Position numbers and translations under genes: made by a program
NCBI GenBank assembly: GCA_012842395.1
Contig: DUSX01000002.1
Span: forward strand, 124,001 to 188,000
Origin: Bacillota bacterium
GTDB lineage: Bacteria; Bacillota; SHA-98; UBA4971
DNA length: 64,000 nt
Reading direction: 5' to 3'
Shown here: positions 8,760 through 17,121 of the stretch, piece after piece
How positions within the stretch are numbered: the stretch's first letter is position 1
How the letters are laid out: every line of letters begins with the position of its first letter
Notes under the pieces: generated by a model
Told to the model about the DNA's origin: nothing
Seen by the model: only the letters and a program-made list of their open reading frames with translations
Databases searched by the model: none

Positions 8760-9340
8760 GATGCCACCAGCCTTTCTCTTGGTTCTTGGCGTCCTTCTCC
8801 ATGTCTCTCTCGCTAGACACACATCGGATCGTCGGGCGAGCCGGTTGGCTCGACGATGCGAGAGATGGTTCGTGCACGGCACGGCCGCGTCCTTCGAGCT
8901 TATGGGTGATCAAAAAGAGTGATCCGCCGAGACGGCGGGTAGCCAAGCACGCGCGGCGTGCAGGACTTCCAGCCTTGGCGTAGAAACGATTCCGCGGTAG
9001 ACAGGGAAGTGATCTCGCGGAACTCGACGCGCGCGTCGTAGAATCCCCTTCTGGTGGTTTTTCGCTGTCGCCGGGGCACCCACCAGGCTGTTGCACGGAA
9101 CGTGGCGGTGGAGCTTCACCACCACGGCGCGACAGGCGTGGGGGCGGCGGCCGCTGTGCCCCCAGCCTTTTGCAGGGAGTCCGCCGAGCATGCGATGGCT
9201 GCGGTAGCGCGTGAGTCCTCCGTCCTTAAGGTCAGGCTGGGCAACGCTGACGATTTGCAGACCACGAAAGCCGCAAGGGGTGAGGAGACCGAAGCGCACT
9301 CAGCGAAAGGTATCGGTCATGCCCAGCCCGCATAGGGATA
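8760..9340. other. 581-base divergent intergenic region with several stem-loops
   Basis: No credible gene. It should hold the promoter of the secreted operon (minus) and of the carboxypeptidase gene (plus). Stem-loops: CCGCCG/CGGCGG near 8920-8936, followed on the minus strand by ATCACTCTTTTTG (terminator-like); TTCCGCG/CGCGGAA near 8990-9022; the palindrome CGACGCGCGCGTCG near 9025-9038; and the nested structure at 9235-9328 listed separately. I could not match any of it to a known riboswitch consensus. Confidence 0.5.
9235..9328 (+). ncRNA. Candidate structured leader RNA, unassigned
   Basis: GGCTGGGCA (9235-9243) pairs perfectly with TGCCCAGCC (9320-9328), and inside it CGCTGA (9245-9250) pairs with TCAGCG (9300-9305). 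This leaves a 49-base apical region and a 14-base asymmetric internal strand. The element ends 12 bases before the annotated start of the D-Ala-D-Ala carboxypeptidase gene, a position typical of a cis-regulatory leader. It does not show the conserved cores I know for c-di-AMP, c-di-GMP or cobalamin riboswitches. It may be a new leader or chance pairing in GC-rich DNA. Confidence 0.35.
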
Positions 9341-10654
9341 GTGCGGGGTGGGTTTACGAAGCCGACTGCCCCAAGCGAGTGGGAAGCTGTGTTTGTGCCG
9401 AGGAGGACGTTGACTTATTGGGTCGCCGGGCTCGTCGCGGCTTTCGTGGGCGCCGTGTCGCTTTGCGGCGCGTACATCCTCCCGGCCACGGCGCGGCTTT
9501 ACACGCGGACGCGGGGCTACCCGGAGGTCGTGTATGCGCCTTACTATACGGAAGGCCCCCGCGTAACCGCGGCGTCGGCGGTTCTCATTGAAAGCGTCAC
9601 CGGCACGGTCCTTTACGGCAAGAATGAGAACGTGCGCATGCACCCCGCGAGCACCACCAAGATCATGACGGCAATACTCGCCATCGAGCTCGGAGACATG
9701 GATTCAGAGGTGGTGGTGAGCGCCAACGCGGCGGGGGTGCCCGGCTCGTCGCTGTGGCTTCGCAAAGGGCAGAAGATCAGGCTCGATGACCTGGTCCGTG
9801 GGACTATGCTCAGATCGGGCAACGATGGCTGTGTCGCCATCGCCGAGCACATCGCGGGGTCGGTGCCCAACTTCGTGCGAATGATGAACATCAAGGCGCA
9901 AAAGATCGGCGCCTTGCACACGAGATTCTCGAATCCGCACGGCCTCACCGAGCCGAATCACTACTCCACCGCGCTCGACCTCGCGCTCATGACACGCTAC
10001 GGCTTGCAGTATCCCCTGTTCGCCGACATCGTGAGCACGCGCGAGGCCGACATCGAGCTTACGCAGGGCGAACAGGTGGAGCGACGGCGGCTCGCGAACA
10101 CGAACGCGCTCTTGTGGTCCTTCGAGGGCGCTGACGGGGTGAAAACGGGCACTACGGCGGCCGCAGGTTATTGCCTGGTTGCCTCAGCCACGAGGAGCGG
10201 TGTGCAATTCATCTCGGTGGTCTTGGACTCGGCGGCGAGATGGAGCGACTCGGCGAAGCTGTTGGACTACGGATTCAACCAGCATGCGCTCGTGACGTTT
10301 GCCTCCCGCGGGCAGGAGGTCACGCGGACCCGGGTCGAATCCGGCATGAGCGGTGAGGTAGCTCTCGCTGCCGCGGATGACCTTCGCATAGTGGTCCGCA
10401 AGGATTTGGCTCATCTGGTGGAGGAGAGAATACTCATCGACGGGGTCCCTCGGGCTCCCGTTCGGCGCGGGGAGACTCTCGGGAGGCTTGTGGTTCTGTT
10501 CGACAAGGACGAGATGGCGTCGGTGGACCTCGTGGCAGCCTCCGATGTCCCAAGAAGGTCTCTCCCGCGTGTATTCCTCGAGAACCTAAAGGACATCGCC
10601 CGCAGGGCGGGGGTGGCCATGCGTCGAAGCAACGGTGAAAGGCCGCAACGGTGA
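9341..10654 (+). CDS. D-alanyl-D-alanine carboxypeptidase, peptidase S11 (PBP5/DacF type)
   Basis: Trims the terminal D-Ala from peptidoglycan stem peptides outside the cytoplasmic membrane. About 437 residues from GTG 9341; GTG 9392 is another possible start. An N-terminal hydrophobic segment (about 28-50) acts as signal or anchor. The catalytic set is complete: STTK (Ser-X-X-Lys), SGN and KTGT. The C-terminal 120 residues form the beta-rich PBP5-type domain, ending in a basic segment suited to membrane association. The next gene, trxB, overlaps its stop by 4 bases, implying translational coupling. In sporulating relatives, paralogues act in cortex or cell-wall maturation; nothing here separates those roles. 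Confidence 0.93.
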   Translation: MRGGFTKPTAPSEWEAVFVPRRTLTYWVAGLVAAFVGAVSLCGAYILPATARLYTRTRGYPEVVYAPYYTEGPRVTAASAVLIESVTGTVLYGKNENVRMHPASTTKIMTAILAIELGDMDSEVVVSANAAGVPGSSLWLRKGQKIRLDDLVRGTMLRSGNDGCVAIAEHIAGSVPNFVRMMNIKAQKIGALHTRFSNPHGLTEPNHYSTALDLALMTRYGLQYPLFADIVSTREADIELTQGEQVERRRLANTNALLWSFEGADGVKTGTTAAAGYCLVASATRSGVQFISVVLDSAARWSDSAKLLDYGFNQHALVTFASRGQEVTRTRVESGMSGEVALAAADDLRIVVRKDLAHLVEERILIDGVPRAPVRRGETLGRLVVLFDKDEMASVDLVAASDVPRRSLPRVFLENLKDIARRAGVAMRRSNGERPQR

Positions 10655-11616
10655 AGGTGAATAGGAGTGATGCGACATTGCAGAACGGTGCAACGTTGAG
10701 CCCTGAGGTCGTCGTGATAGGTGCGGGCCCGGCGGGTCTTGCAGCGGCGCTCTATGCCGGCCGCGCGAGGCTTTCCACGGTTGTGCTTGAGCGGGGCGCC
10801 GCGGGCGGACAAGCTTCCACCACACACTTAATCGAGAACTATCCCGGGTTCCCAGATGGGGTTACCGGGCCCGATCTCATGCAGAGGATGCAACAGCAGG
10901 CGTTGAGGTTCGGAGCGGAGTTCCGGTACAGCGAGGTCCAAGGCCTGGCCGCAGCCGGCGATGGGCGGGGGTTTCTCATCAGAACCAGCGACGGGGACCT
11001 ACGCGCGCCCGCGGTAATCATCGCGACCGGCACGGAGCCTGTGAAACTTGGCGTCCCGGGCGAGGACAGGCTGCGGGGGGCTGGCGTGTCATACTGTGCT
11101 ACCTGCGACGGCGCGTTCTTTCGGAACAGACGGGTGCTCGTGGTCGGCGGGGGCGACTCGGCGATTGTCGAGGCGCTCTTTCTTACGAGATTCGCGTCGC
11201 GAGTCACCGTGGTGCACAGGCGCGACGAGCTCCGGGCGACGAAGGTCCTGCAGGAGGACGCTTTCAAGAATCCGAAGATCGACTTCGCATGGAATTCCGT
11301 CGTGGAGGAGATCTTGGGGCAGGACAAGGTCGACGGAGTGATCCTGAAGGACACGAAAACAGGCGAGAGGCGGCGCATGGATGCGGACGGAGTCTTCGTG
11401 GCCGTCGGAAGCCGGCCCGACACTGGGTTTGTAGCCGGGCTCGCGGACCTCGACCCCCAGGGTTACGTGAAAACGGACGACCGCATGCGGACGCGAACAG
11501 CCGGGCTTTTCGCTGCCGGCGACGTCCGCGCAAAGACAGTGCGGCAAGTCGTCACCGCGGTGGCCGACGGGGCGGTGGCCGCGGTGGAAGCAGAGAGGTA
11601 CATATCGGGGCACTAA
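10651..11616 (+). CDS. trxB: Thioredoxin reductase
   Basis: NADPH-dependent flavoenzyme that reduces thioredoxin in the cytoplasm. 321 residues, normal for bacterial TrxB. FAD-binding GAGPAGLAAALYAGRA near the N-terminus, the redox-active pair CATC in the middle, the NADPH-binding GGGDSAIVEALFL, and the C-terminal FAD motif TAGLFAAGDVRAKTVRQ are all present. GTG 10651 overlaps the upstream stop (GTGA arrangement). Pairing with a cell-wall carboxypeptidase is not an obvious functional link. The stop codon coincides with the left edge of an intergenic repeat copy. Confidence 0.95.
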   Translation: MKVNRSDATLQNGATLSPEVVVIGAGPAGLAAALYAGRARLSTVVLERGAAGGQASTTHLIENYPGFPDGVTGPDLMQRMQQQALRFGAEFRYSEVQGLAAAGDGRGFLIRTSDGDLRAPAVIIATGTEPVKLGVPGEDRLRGAGVSYCATCDGAFFRNRRVLVVGGGDSAIVEALFLTRFASRVTVVHRRDELRATKVLQEDAFKNPKIDFAWNSVVEEILGQDKVDGVILKDTKTGERRRMDADGVFVAVGSRPDTGFVAGLADLDPQGYVKTDDRMRTRTAGLFAAGDVRAKTVRQVVTAVADGAVAAVEAERYISGH

Positions 11617-11716
11617 GTATGGCGCCGGAAGTTCGCGCTACTTGTCGGCGGGGGGTCCTGGCTAAGGCTATCGGTATTGCCCTCCGGGGACGGCGCGCCT
11701 CGCTTGGTGCGCCTTA
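11613..11716. repeat. Intergenic repeat family, copy D
   Basis: Begins at the trxB stop with CTAAGTATGGCGCC (11613-11626), identical over 14 bases to the copy at 50573-50586 on the other strand. It continues with ctatcggtattgccctccg, whose complement resembles the GAGGGCAACAC end of other copies, and cctcgcttggtgcgcc, shared with copy E near 48806-48818. The order is partly rearranged relative to copy A. Non-coding. Confidence 0.65.
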
Positions 11717-11830
11717 GTTGGGCACACCTTGCCCGGGCATAAGGTCGGCGACGCGGCGCTCGCCGGGCCTCGCAACCGGGGGCATCGCGACGACCGGCGA
11801 CGACCAGCACGTTCTTACGCCGTGTACAGC

Positions 11831-11877
11831 GGAAGCCGCCAGCAGGGCCTGTCCGAAGAAGGCCTGCGGCGGCTTCC
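11831..11877. repeat. Long imperfect hairpin downstream of trxB
   Basis: GGAAGCCGCC (11831-11840) pairs with GGCGGCTTCC (11868-11877), with further pairing of GCAGGgCCT against AGGCCTGC inside. The loop is about 8 bases. There is no adjacent T-run, so this is a stable RNA/DNA hairpin or palindromic element rather than a standard intrinsic terminator. Confidence 0.7.
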
Positions 11878-12155
11878 ACCGGGTTTTGGGTGGTCTATTG
11901 GCGTGGGTCGGTTGTCGCTGTTGTTCTTGCCGCTGTGGTGCGTCGTCACCCGGCGGCTCTCGCAGAGTATATGTTAAAGGGCGCGCGCCTCGAGCGCTTA
12001 CCTACGCAGTCGTGATGCGCTCGTCTCGTTTCTCTCGTTCTCGACCTTTCACTAACTCATAACGCACATCCCGCCCAACGGTTCCCGACGGGGACACGAA
12101 TGTTGATGGATTTTGGACCGGCGCGCGCGACACGCACCATCTCCGAATGGAAACC

Positions 12156-12185
12156 GGAAGGAATTGCGGTCTGGGCGGCGAATTG
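12156..12185 (+). promoter_or_regulatory. Bipartite upstream motif, copy 1
   Basis: GGAAGGAATT at 12156-12165, an 11-base spacer, then GGCGAATTG at 12177-12185. The same two words with the same spacing occur at 32100-32129 upstream of rho, and a degenerate copy lies at 40338-40367. It sits about 100 bases upstream of the V-ATPase -10 box. Function unknown. Confidence 0.6.
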
Positions 12186-12222
12186 CTAGTAGGACTTGCG
12201 CATCGGGCAAGCTCTGGTGGAC

Positions 12223-12248
12223 CCTGGTGAGACCGCTGCCAGGGTTTT
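12223..12248 (+). terminator. Possible terminator upstream of V-ATPase promoter
   Basis: CCCTGG (12223-12228) and CCAGGG (12239-12244) form a 6-bp stem with a 10-base loop, followed by TTTT (12245-12248). It would insulate the V-ATPase promoter from upstream transcription. The stem is short. Confidence 0.45.
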
Positions 12249-12264
12249 GGCCTGCTTGTATGGG

Positions 12265-12293
12265 TTGTTCTGCTGTACGTGATGTAGTAGAAT
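12265..12293 (+). promoter_or_regulatory. Predicted sigma-A promoter of V-ATPase operon
   Basis: TTGTTC (12265-12270), 17-base spacer, TAGAAT (12288-12293). The -35 matches the consensus only in TTG; the -10 matches 5 of 6 positions. It lies 27 bases before the likely first start codon. Confidence 0.5.
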
Positions 12294-12320
12294 AGACTCC
12301 GGTTGGGGGAGGTGGGAGGC

Positions 12321-12647
12321 TTGGCTTACGAGGCGCTGAAGCTATTGGAGGACGCCGAGAGGCGCGCTGACGAGATCGTTAGGGAAGCCGAGGCGCGTGC
12401 CAGGTCCATCATCCAAGATGCCCGTGCTACCGCGAGGATGCTTGTCGAGAATGCGGTGGCGGAGGCCACCGCGGAGGCCGCCGCAAGCGCGAAGGCTCAA
12501 GATGCCGAGGCCAGAGCGTCCGCCGCCGCTGTTGCGGAGAGAGCAGAGGCCGAGTGCCGCAACCTGGCCGGCCAGGCGCGGGCGAGGATGTCGGAAGCGG
12601 TCGATCTTGTGGTGGAGAGGATCGTGACGGCAAGTGGCAGTCGCTAG
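12321..12647 (+). CDS. ntpF: V-type ATPase peripheral-stalk subunit (NtpF/G-H-like)
   Basis: Part of the peripheral stalk that holds the V1 head static against the rotating axle. About 108 residues, almost entirely Ala/Glu/Arg-rich coiled coil (for example LLEDAERRADEIVREAEAR), as expected for this subunit. Start TTG 12321 is preferred over TTG 12303 because GGAGGT lies 7 nt upstream. First gene of a nine-gene operon in the order F-I-K-E-C-G-A-B-D, the same as the Enterococcus hirae ntp operon. Its end overlaps the start of ntpI. Confidence 0.85.
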   Translation: MAYEALKLLEDAERRADEIVREAEARARSIIQDARATARMLVENAVAEATAEAAASAKAQDAEARASAAAVAERAEAECRNLAGQARARMSEAVDLVVERIVTASGSR

Positions 12648-14646
12648 GATGAAGAAAGTCGTCCTGGTCGCGCCTGTGTCGGACGCGCCGGGCATCGCGG
12701 AGACCCTCCAAGAGCTTGGCATCGTCGAGATCGTGAGGGAGGATTCCCCGGCCGGCGACGCCGATTCCAACGGGGGTCCAGCTAACCTTGCTGCTCAGGC
12801 GCGCAGGGATGGTGCGCCCCGGCCCGGCGACGATCAGAGCTTCGAAGAGCTCGATCAGCGCCTCGCGGAGATCAAATACTGTGTGGAGTTCTTCGATAGG
12901 TTCGAGAAGGTCAAGAAGAACCTCATCCAGCAGTTCGCCGGCGGGAAGGTGCCGCTGCCCGGGTCATCATTCAGGGAATACGGCAGGCTCTACGACGAGG
13001 GACGCCGGGTCTACGAGCAGTGTCGCAGGTTGGACGACGAGCTTGCGAAGCTTCACAACGACGAGACGCGCGCCCAGTCGACTTTGAACCAGCTCAAACC
13101 TTGGGCATGGCTTGACGTTCCGCTCGAAAAGACCGCGGAGAGGAAACGACCATACGGCATCGTTCTGTGCGAGGTGCCCGTGAGGGTCTTCGATGAGGTT
13201 GCAAAACGCCTCGAAGAGTCGTGCTACGCGGTGCATATCGAACGCGGGCCCCAGGACAAGCACGCTGTGAGGGCCGCCGTGTTGTGCCTCGCCGGCGACA
13301 GGCAGCGCGTCGTTGAGATTCTGACGGAGGCGGGCGTATCTCCCGTGCAGCTGCCAGCGCTTCCGGGAACTGCCGCCCAGGAGATCCAGGCGTGCGACAA
13401 GGAGCTTTCACGAATAGCGAACCAAAGGGAGCGGGTCCTGGGCGAGGTCAAGGCCCTCCTTTCCGAGCGTATCAAGATATTGTCGCTCTACGACACCCTG
13501 TCTCTCGAGCGTGAAAGGCGGGTGCTCGAACGAAGCTGCCCCGCTACCCGGACGGCGTTCGCGGTGGAGGGGTGGATACGCGCGGCAGATCTCCCCGCCC
13601 TTGAGAAGACTTTGTCATCCAGGTTCGGGCTCGTTCACATAGAGTCGCGCGACCCTGTGGAAGGCGAGGTCCCGCCGGTGGTGCTGGAGAATCCCGGCCC
13701 TGTGACTCCGTTCGAGGCTGTGACCGAGATCTATAGCATGCCGCAGCAGGGGTCGATCGATCCCACGTTTGCGCTGGCGCCGTTCTTCTTCATATTCTTC
13801 GGCATCGCGCTGGGCGACGTGGGCTACGGGCTCTTGCTCACAGCCTTGTCGCTCCTGCTCCTCAAGAAGGTGAAGATGGCCGGTCTCGCCAAGAAGCTTT
13901 TCAGGCTCCTCGCCATTTGCGGGGTGTCTTCGGCGATAGTGGGAGTCCTCACCGGGAGCTGGCTGGGCAATCTCGTCCCGATCCCGCCGGTTTGGTTCAA
14001 TCCCATGGACAACCCGATGCTCATGTTGGGGGTGTCGTTCGCCCTGGGCATCATCCACATTTACGTCGGTCTCGGCATCAAGTTCTACTCTAACGTTAGG
14101 CAGGGCAAGGTTCTCGACGCGGTTTTCGACCAGGGATTCTGGTACGTGTTTCTCACGGGCCTTCTCCTCCTTCTCGGAGGCTCGGGCCTGAAGAGCACCG
14201 GCCTTACGGCGGGCGGTCAGTGGACGGCCATTGCCGGGGCCGTCGGGCTCATACTTACCCAAGGACGCGCCCAGAAGAATCCCATCAGGCGTCTTGCGTC
14301 CGGTGTGCTCAGCCTATACGGAGTAACGGGCTACCTGAGCGACGTGCTTTCTTACTCTAGGCTTCTTGCGCTTGGCCTCGCATCGTCAGTGATAGCTGTT
14401 GTCATCGACGACATGGCCCTGCGCATGCTTGGTATACCGTTTGTCGGTTGGATCCCAATGATACTCCTGCTTGCCATAGGGCATGGGTTCAACCTCGCGA
14501 TAAACGTTGTCGGCTCGTACGTGCACTCAAGCAGGTTGCAATATGTGGAGTTCTTCAGCAAGTTCTTCGAAGGAGGCGGGAGGAGGTTCCTGCCCTTTAG
14601 AAAGAGGACGAGGTACATCGAAGTCATGGAGGAAGGGGAGGCTTAA
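12634..14646 (+). CDS. ntpI: V-type ATPase subunit I (membrane stator a-subunit homologue)
   Basis: Membrane stator subunit that forms the ion half-channels beside the c-ring. 670 residues, normal length. Start GTG 12634 gives MAVARMKKVVLV, a typical subunit I beginning; a downstream ATG at 12649 is also possible. Residues 1-350 are a cytoplasmic coiled-coil arm; about seven to eight hydrophobic helices follow from residue about 375 (PTFALAPFFFIFFGIALGD, GYGLLLTALSLLLLK and so on). The conserved SYSRLLALGLAS helix near 570 carries the essential arginine that interacts with the rotor carboxylate. Confidence 0.93.
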   Translation: MAVARMKKVVLVAPVSDAPGIAETLQELGIVEIVREDSPAGDADSNGGPANLAAQARRDGAPRPGDDQSFEELDQRLAEIKYCVEFFDRFEKVKKNLIQQFAGGKVPLPGSSFREYGRLYDEGRRVYEQCRRLDDELAKLHNDETRAQSTLNQLKPWAWLDVPLEKTAERKRPYGIVLCEVPVRVFDEVAKRLEESCYAVHIERGPQDKHAVRAAVLCLAGDRQRVVEILTEAGVSPVQLPALPGTAAQEIQACDKELSRIANQRERVLGEVKALLSERIKILSLYDTLSLERERRVLERSCPATRTAFAVEGWIRAADLPALEKTLSSRFGLVHIESRDPVEGEVPPVVLENPGPVTPFEAVTEIYSMPQQGSIDPTFALAPFFFIFFGIALGDVGYGLLLTALSLLLLKKVKMAGLAKKLFRLLAICGVSSAIVGVLTGSWLGNLVPIPPVWFNPMDNPMLMLGVSFALGIIHIYVGLGIKFYSNVRQGKVLDAVFDQGFWYVFLTGLLLLLGGSGLKSTGLTAGGQWTAIAGAVGLILTQGRAQKNPIRRLASGVLSLYGVTGYLSDVLSYSRLLALGLASSVIAVVIDDMALRMLGIPFVGWIPMILLLAIGHGFNLAINVVGSYVHSSRLQYVEFFSKFFEGGGRRFLPFRKRTRYIEVMEEGEA

Positions 14647-14652
14647 CACAAA

Positions 14653-15147
14653 ATGGGTGTCACGGTCGGTATGATCCTGGGGTTTCTCGGCATAGCCTTG
14701 GCGGTGGCTCTGCCAGGCGTGGGGTCGGCGATGGGGGTCGGGCTCGTGGGCTCCGCAGGTTCGGGGGTAGTGACGGAGGACCCCGATAAGTTCGGACAGA
14801 TACTGCTCCTGCAGGTCATTCCCGGCACGCAGGGTATATACGGACTTCTCACCGGATTCGTTCTCATGATGAAGCTCGGTGTGTTCAGCGGGAACGTGCT
14901 GCGGCTCACCACGTATGAAGGATTTCTGGTGATCATGGCCGTCCTTCCGGTGTCTATAGTGGGCTGGCTTTCCGCCATTCACCAGGGGAAGGTCGCGGCG
15001 GCTGGCGTCGGAGTTGTGGCGAAGAGACCTGAGGAACTCGGCAAGCCTGTTACGTTCGCAGCTATGGTGGAGACGTACGCGGTGCTATCGTTCCTCGCCT
15101 CGCTGCTTCTCATCATGTTCGGCCTGCCCCTCAAAGGAGTGGCGTGA
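14653..15147 (+). CDS. ntpK: V-type ATPase c-ring subunit K, Na+-type ligand set
   Basis: Proteolipid forming the rotor ring. 164 residues with four transmembrane helices (two fused hairpins), like E. hirae NtpK. The first hairpin has IPGTQGIYG (Thr59, Gln60); the second has AIHQGKVAAAG (Gln111) and AAMVETYAVLSF (Glu140). These correspond to the T64, Q65, Q110 and E139 that bind Na+ in E. hirae NtpK, with a hydrophobic residue before PG at the L61 position. Only one carboxylate per double hairpin, as in other NtpK proteins. Sodium specificity is therefore a reasoned prediction. Start ATG 14653 is 6 nt after ntpI. Confidence 0.95.
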   Translation: MGVTVGMILGFLGIALAVALPGVGSAMGVGLVGSAGSGVVTEDPDKFGQILLLQVIPGTQGIYGLLTGFVLMMKLGVFSGNVLRLTTYEGFLVIMAVLPVSIVGWLSAIHQGKVAAAGVGVVAKRPEELGKPVTFAAMVETYAVLSFLASLLLIMFGLPLKGVA

Positions 15148-15747
15148 ATGTCTGCTCTGGAGAAGATGCAGGAGAAGATCCTGCAAGACGCGAAGGCCAG
15201 GGCTGAGGAGATCGTGAACGCAGCCACTGCGGAGGCCCAGGCCATACTCGCTGAGGCCAAGGCGGAGGCGGCGCGGAAGCGCGAAGAAGTGCTTGCGCGC
15301 GGCAAGGAGAAGGCCGACGAGGAAAAGCGGCGCACTCTCACCCTAGCGGAGCTGGATGCCCGCAAGCAACTTCTGGCGACCAAAGCGGCTCTAATGGACG
15401 AGGTCTTTCAGATGGCCCGGAAACGCTTGACCTCGCTTGAGCGCGCCCGGTACACAGCATACTTGAAAGGCGCGGTGCTTGAAGCCGTGGAAACCGGCGA
15501 GGAAGAGGTCGTCATGTCCGCACGCGACATGGAGACCATCGGGCCCGAGGTCGTGGCGGAGGTGAACGCTGAGCTGTCACGACAGGGCCGCAAGGCCGGC
15601 CTCCGCCTCTCCAGTTCTCCTGGTGAATTCGACGGGGGCTTCGTGTTGCGGACTGGGAGGACGGAGATCAACTCCACGTTCGACGCCATCTTGACGCGAC
15701 AGCGCGAGGCGCTTGTGGTCGAGGTGGCCAAGGTGTTGTTCGGATAG
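15148..15747 (+). CDS. ntpE: V-type ATPase subunit E (peripheral stalk)
   Basis: Peripheral-stalk partner of NtpF; binds the top of the A3B3 head. 199 residues: an N-terminal Ala/Glu/Lys coiled coil (about 1-75) and a globular C-terminal domain (about 90-199) ending VVEVAKVLFG, the standard plan. ATG 15148 directly follows the ntpK stop with no gap, indicating coupled translation. Confidence 0.92.
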   Translation: MSALEKMQEKILQDAKARAEEIVNAATAEAQAILAEAKAEAARKREEVLARGKEKADEEKRRTLTLAELDARKQLLATKAALMDEVFQMARKRLTSLERARYTAYLKGAVLEAVETGEEEVVMSARDMETIGPEVVAEVNAELSRQGRKAGLRLSSSPGEFDGGFVLRTGRTEINSTFDAILTRQREALVVEVAKVLFG

Positions 15748-15792
15748 CGCTCGGCACGTGGGTAAGGATCCCGGGAGGTGACGGATGGCGAC

Positions 15793-16797
15793 ATGATGGG
15801 GCTTGAATCCAAGTTTGCGTATGCTACCGGGCGCGTGCGGGTGCTCGAGACGAGGCTCCTCGACCGGGGTCGTATCGACCGGATGATCGACGCCCCAGAC
15901 CTCGAGGCGGCTTTGAAAGTCCTGGCCGAAGCGGGCTACGGTCGCGTTCAGCCTTCCGAGAGGACCTATCTCGAGATCGACGACATCACGGCGGGCGAGG
16001 AGGCAAGGCTCATTCAGCTTGTCCGCGAGACCACTCCCGAGCCCGCGTTGGTGGATTTCATCGCCGCGAGGTGGGATTTTCATAATCTCAAGGCGATGAT
16101 GAAGGCAAAGCTCCATCGGGTCGCTCCGGAAAAGGCCGTGGCGAAGCATGGTGCCTGTGACCTGGCCGTGATCGAGCGCGCGGTCGACGGTGAGACGCGC
16201 GACCTTCCGCAGCACTTGGCTCGGGCTTTCAGCGTCGCTAAAGCGGCTCACGATCTTCGTCCGGTCCCCGAGACCATCGATATCGCCGTTGACCGGGAGA
16301 TGTACTCCTACCTTCTCACCTTGGCGAAGTCCATCGGCATTGCGTACCTCGTGGACCTCGTCCAAACAGAGGTTGACCTGTTCAACTTGTCGGTGTATTT
16401 CAGGTCCAGGAGGATGGGAAGGGACAAGGCGTTTGCGGCGGAAGCCATGGTGCCAGGGGGTCGACTCAATCCCATGCGGCTCCTGGCATCATATGAGCAG
16501 CCTCCGGAGGCTGTGGGTGCGAGCGTGACCGGCACCGGCTACGAAGCGCTGGCGGCTCAGGCCGCAACCGCGCTTGCGGAAGGGAAGCCGCTTTCGGACT
16601 TGGAAACGCTTTCGGAGCAGGTCATGTGGGAGCGCATCAGAAAGGCGCGGTACATGCCTCTCGGGCCTGGACCGCTTGTCGGTTACGTTTTCGCGAAGTT
16701 GCACGAGCTCAAGCTGGTGAGGCTCATTCTTGTGGGCAAACTCTCGGGTGTCCCCAGGGAGAGCCTGAAGGAAAGGCTGCGTGATGTCCATGTATAA
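15793..16797 (+). CDS. ntpC: V-type ATPase subunit C (central-stalk cap, d-subunit)
   Basis: Funnel-shaped subunit linking the rotor axle to the c-ring. About 334 residues, all-helical, with the typical opening KFAYATGRVRVLETRLL and the repeated helix motif ARWDFHNLKAMMKAK. GTG 15778 is an upstream in-frame alternative. ATG 15793 or 15796 is preferred because GGGAGGTGA lies just upstream. Its last codons overlap the beginning of ntpG. Confidence 0.9.
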   Translation: MMGLESKFAYATGRVRVLETRLLDRGRIDRMIDAPDLEAALKVLAEAGYGRVQPSERTYLEIDDITAGEEARLIQLVRETTPEPALVDFIAARWDFHNLKAMMKAKLHRVAPEKAVAKHGACDLAVIERAVDGETRDLPQHLARAFSVAKAAHDLRPVPETIDIAVDREMYSYLLTLAKSIGIAYLVDLVQTEVDLFNLSVYFRSRRMGRDKAFAAEAMVPGGRLNPMRLLASYEQPPEAVGASVTGTGYEALAAQAATALAEGKPLSDLETLSEQVMWERIRKARYMPLGPGPLVGYVFAKLHELKLVRLILVGKLSGVPRESLKERLRDVHV

Positions 16798-17113
16798 GTT
16801 CGCAGCCGTCGGCGAGGAAGCGTCGGTTTTTGGATTCCGCGCCCTCGGGGTGGATGTCTTCGTCGTGAAAGACGAGGACGATGCCGCCTCCGTTCTGGAA
16901 AAAGCACGCAAGGGCGGGTACGCCGTGATATTCGTGACTGAGCAGGTGGCGAAGGCCGTGCCCGACGTCATCGAGGGGTTCCAGGACGCGCCGCTACCGG
17001 CGGTGCTCATCATCCCAGGCGTAGGCGGCTCTCTCGGGCTTGCCTCACAAAGAATGAAGAGGATCGTCGAGAAGGCGGTCGGAGCTGACATCCTGTTTCA
17101 AGAGAGAGGGTAG
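16784..17113 (+). CDS. ntpG: V-type ATPase subunit F (NtpG)
   Basis: Small subunit of the central rotor stalk, bound to subunit D. About 109 residues of alpha/beta fold with the conserved pattern [10 protein letters not shown] and a C-terminal PAVLIIPG followed by a helix, as in NtpG/AtpF proteins. ATG 16784 or 16790 can start it; both overlap the ntpC end, so it is translationally coupled. Confidence 0.9.
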   Translation: MSMYKFAAVGEEASVFGFRALGVDVFVVKDEDDAASVLEKARKGGYAVIFVTEQVAKAVPDVIEGFQDAPLPAVLIIPGVGGSLGLASQRMKRIVEKAVGADILFQERG

Positions 17114-17121
17114 GATCGTCG

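Larger units (their letters stand above)
11617..12320. other. Long intergenic region, trxB to V-ATPase operon
   Basis: About 700 bases without a credible gene. In order it contains repeat copy D, the long hairpin at 11831-11877, an AT-richer stretch, the bipartite motif at 12156-12185, a terminator-like hairpin at 12223-12248 and the V-ATPase promoter at 12265-12293. Confidence 0.6.

Noticed and set aside
9161-9340. Assignment of the leader before the carboxypeptidase gene to a c-di-AMP, c-di-GMP-I or cobalamin riboswitch
   Set aside because: The invariant cores of those classes are not present, so it is listed only as an unassigned structure.
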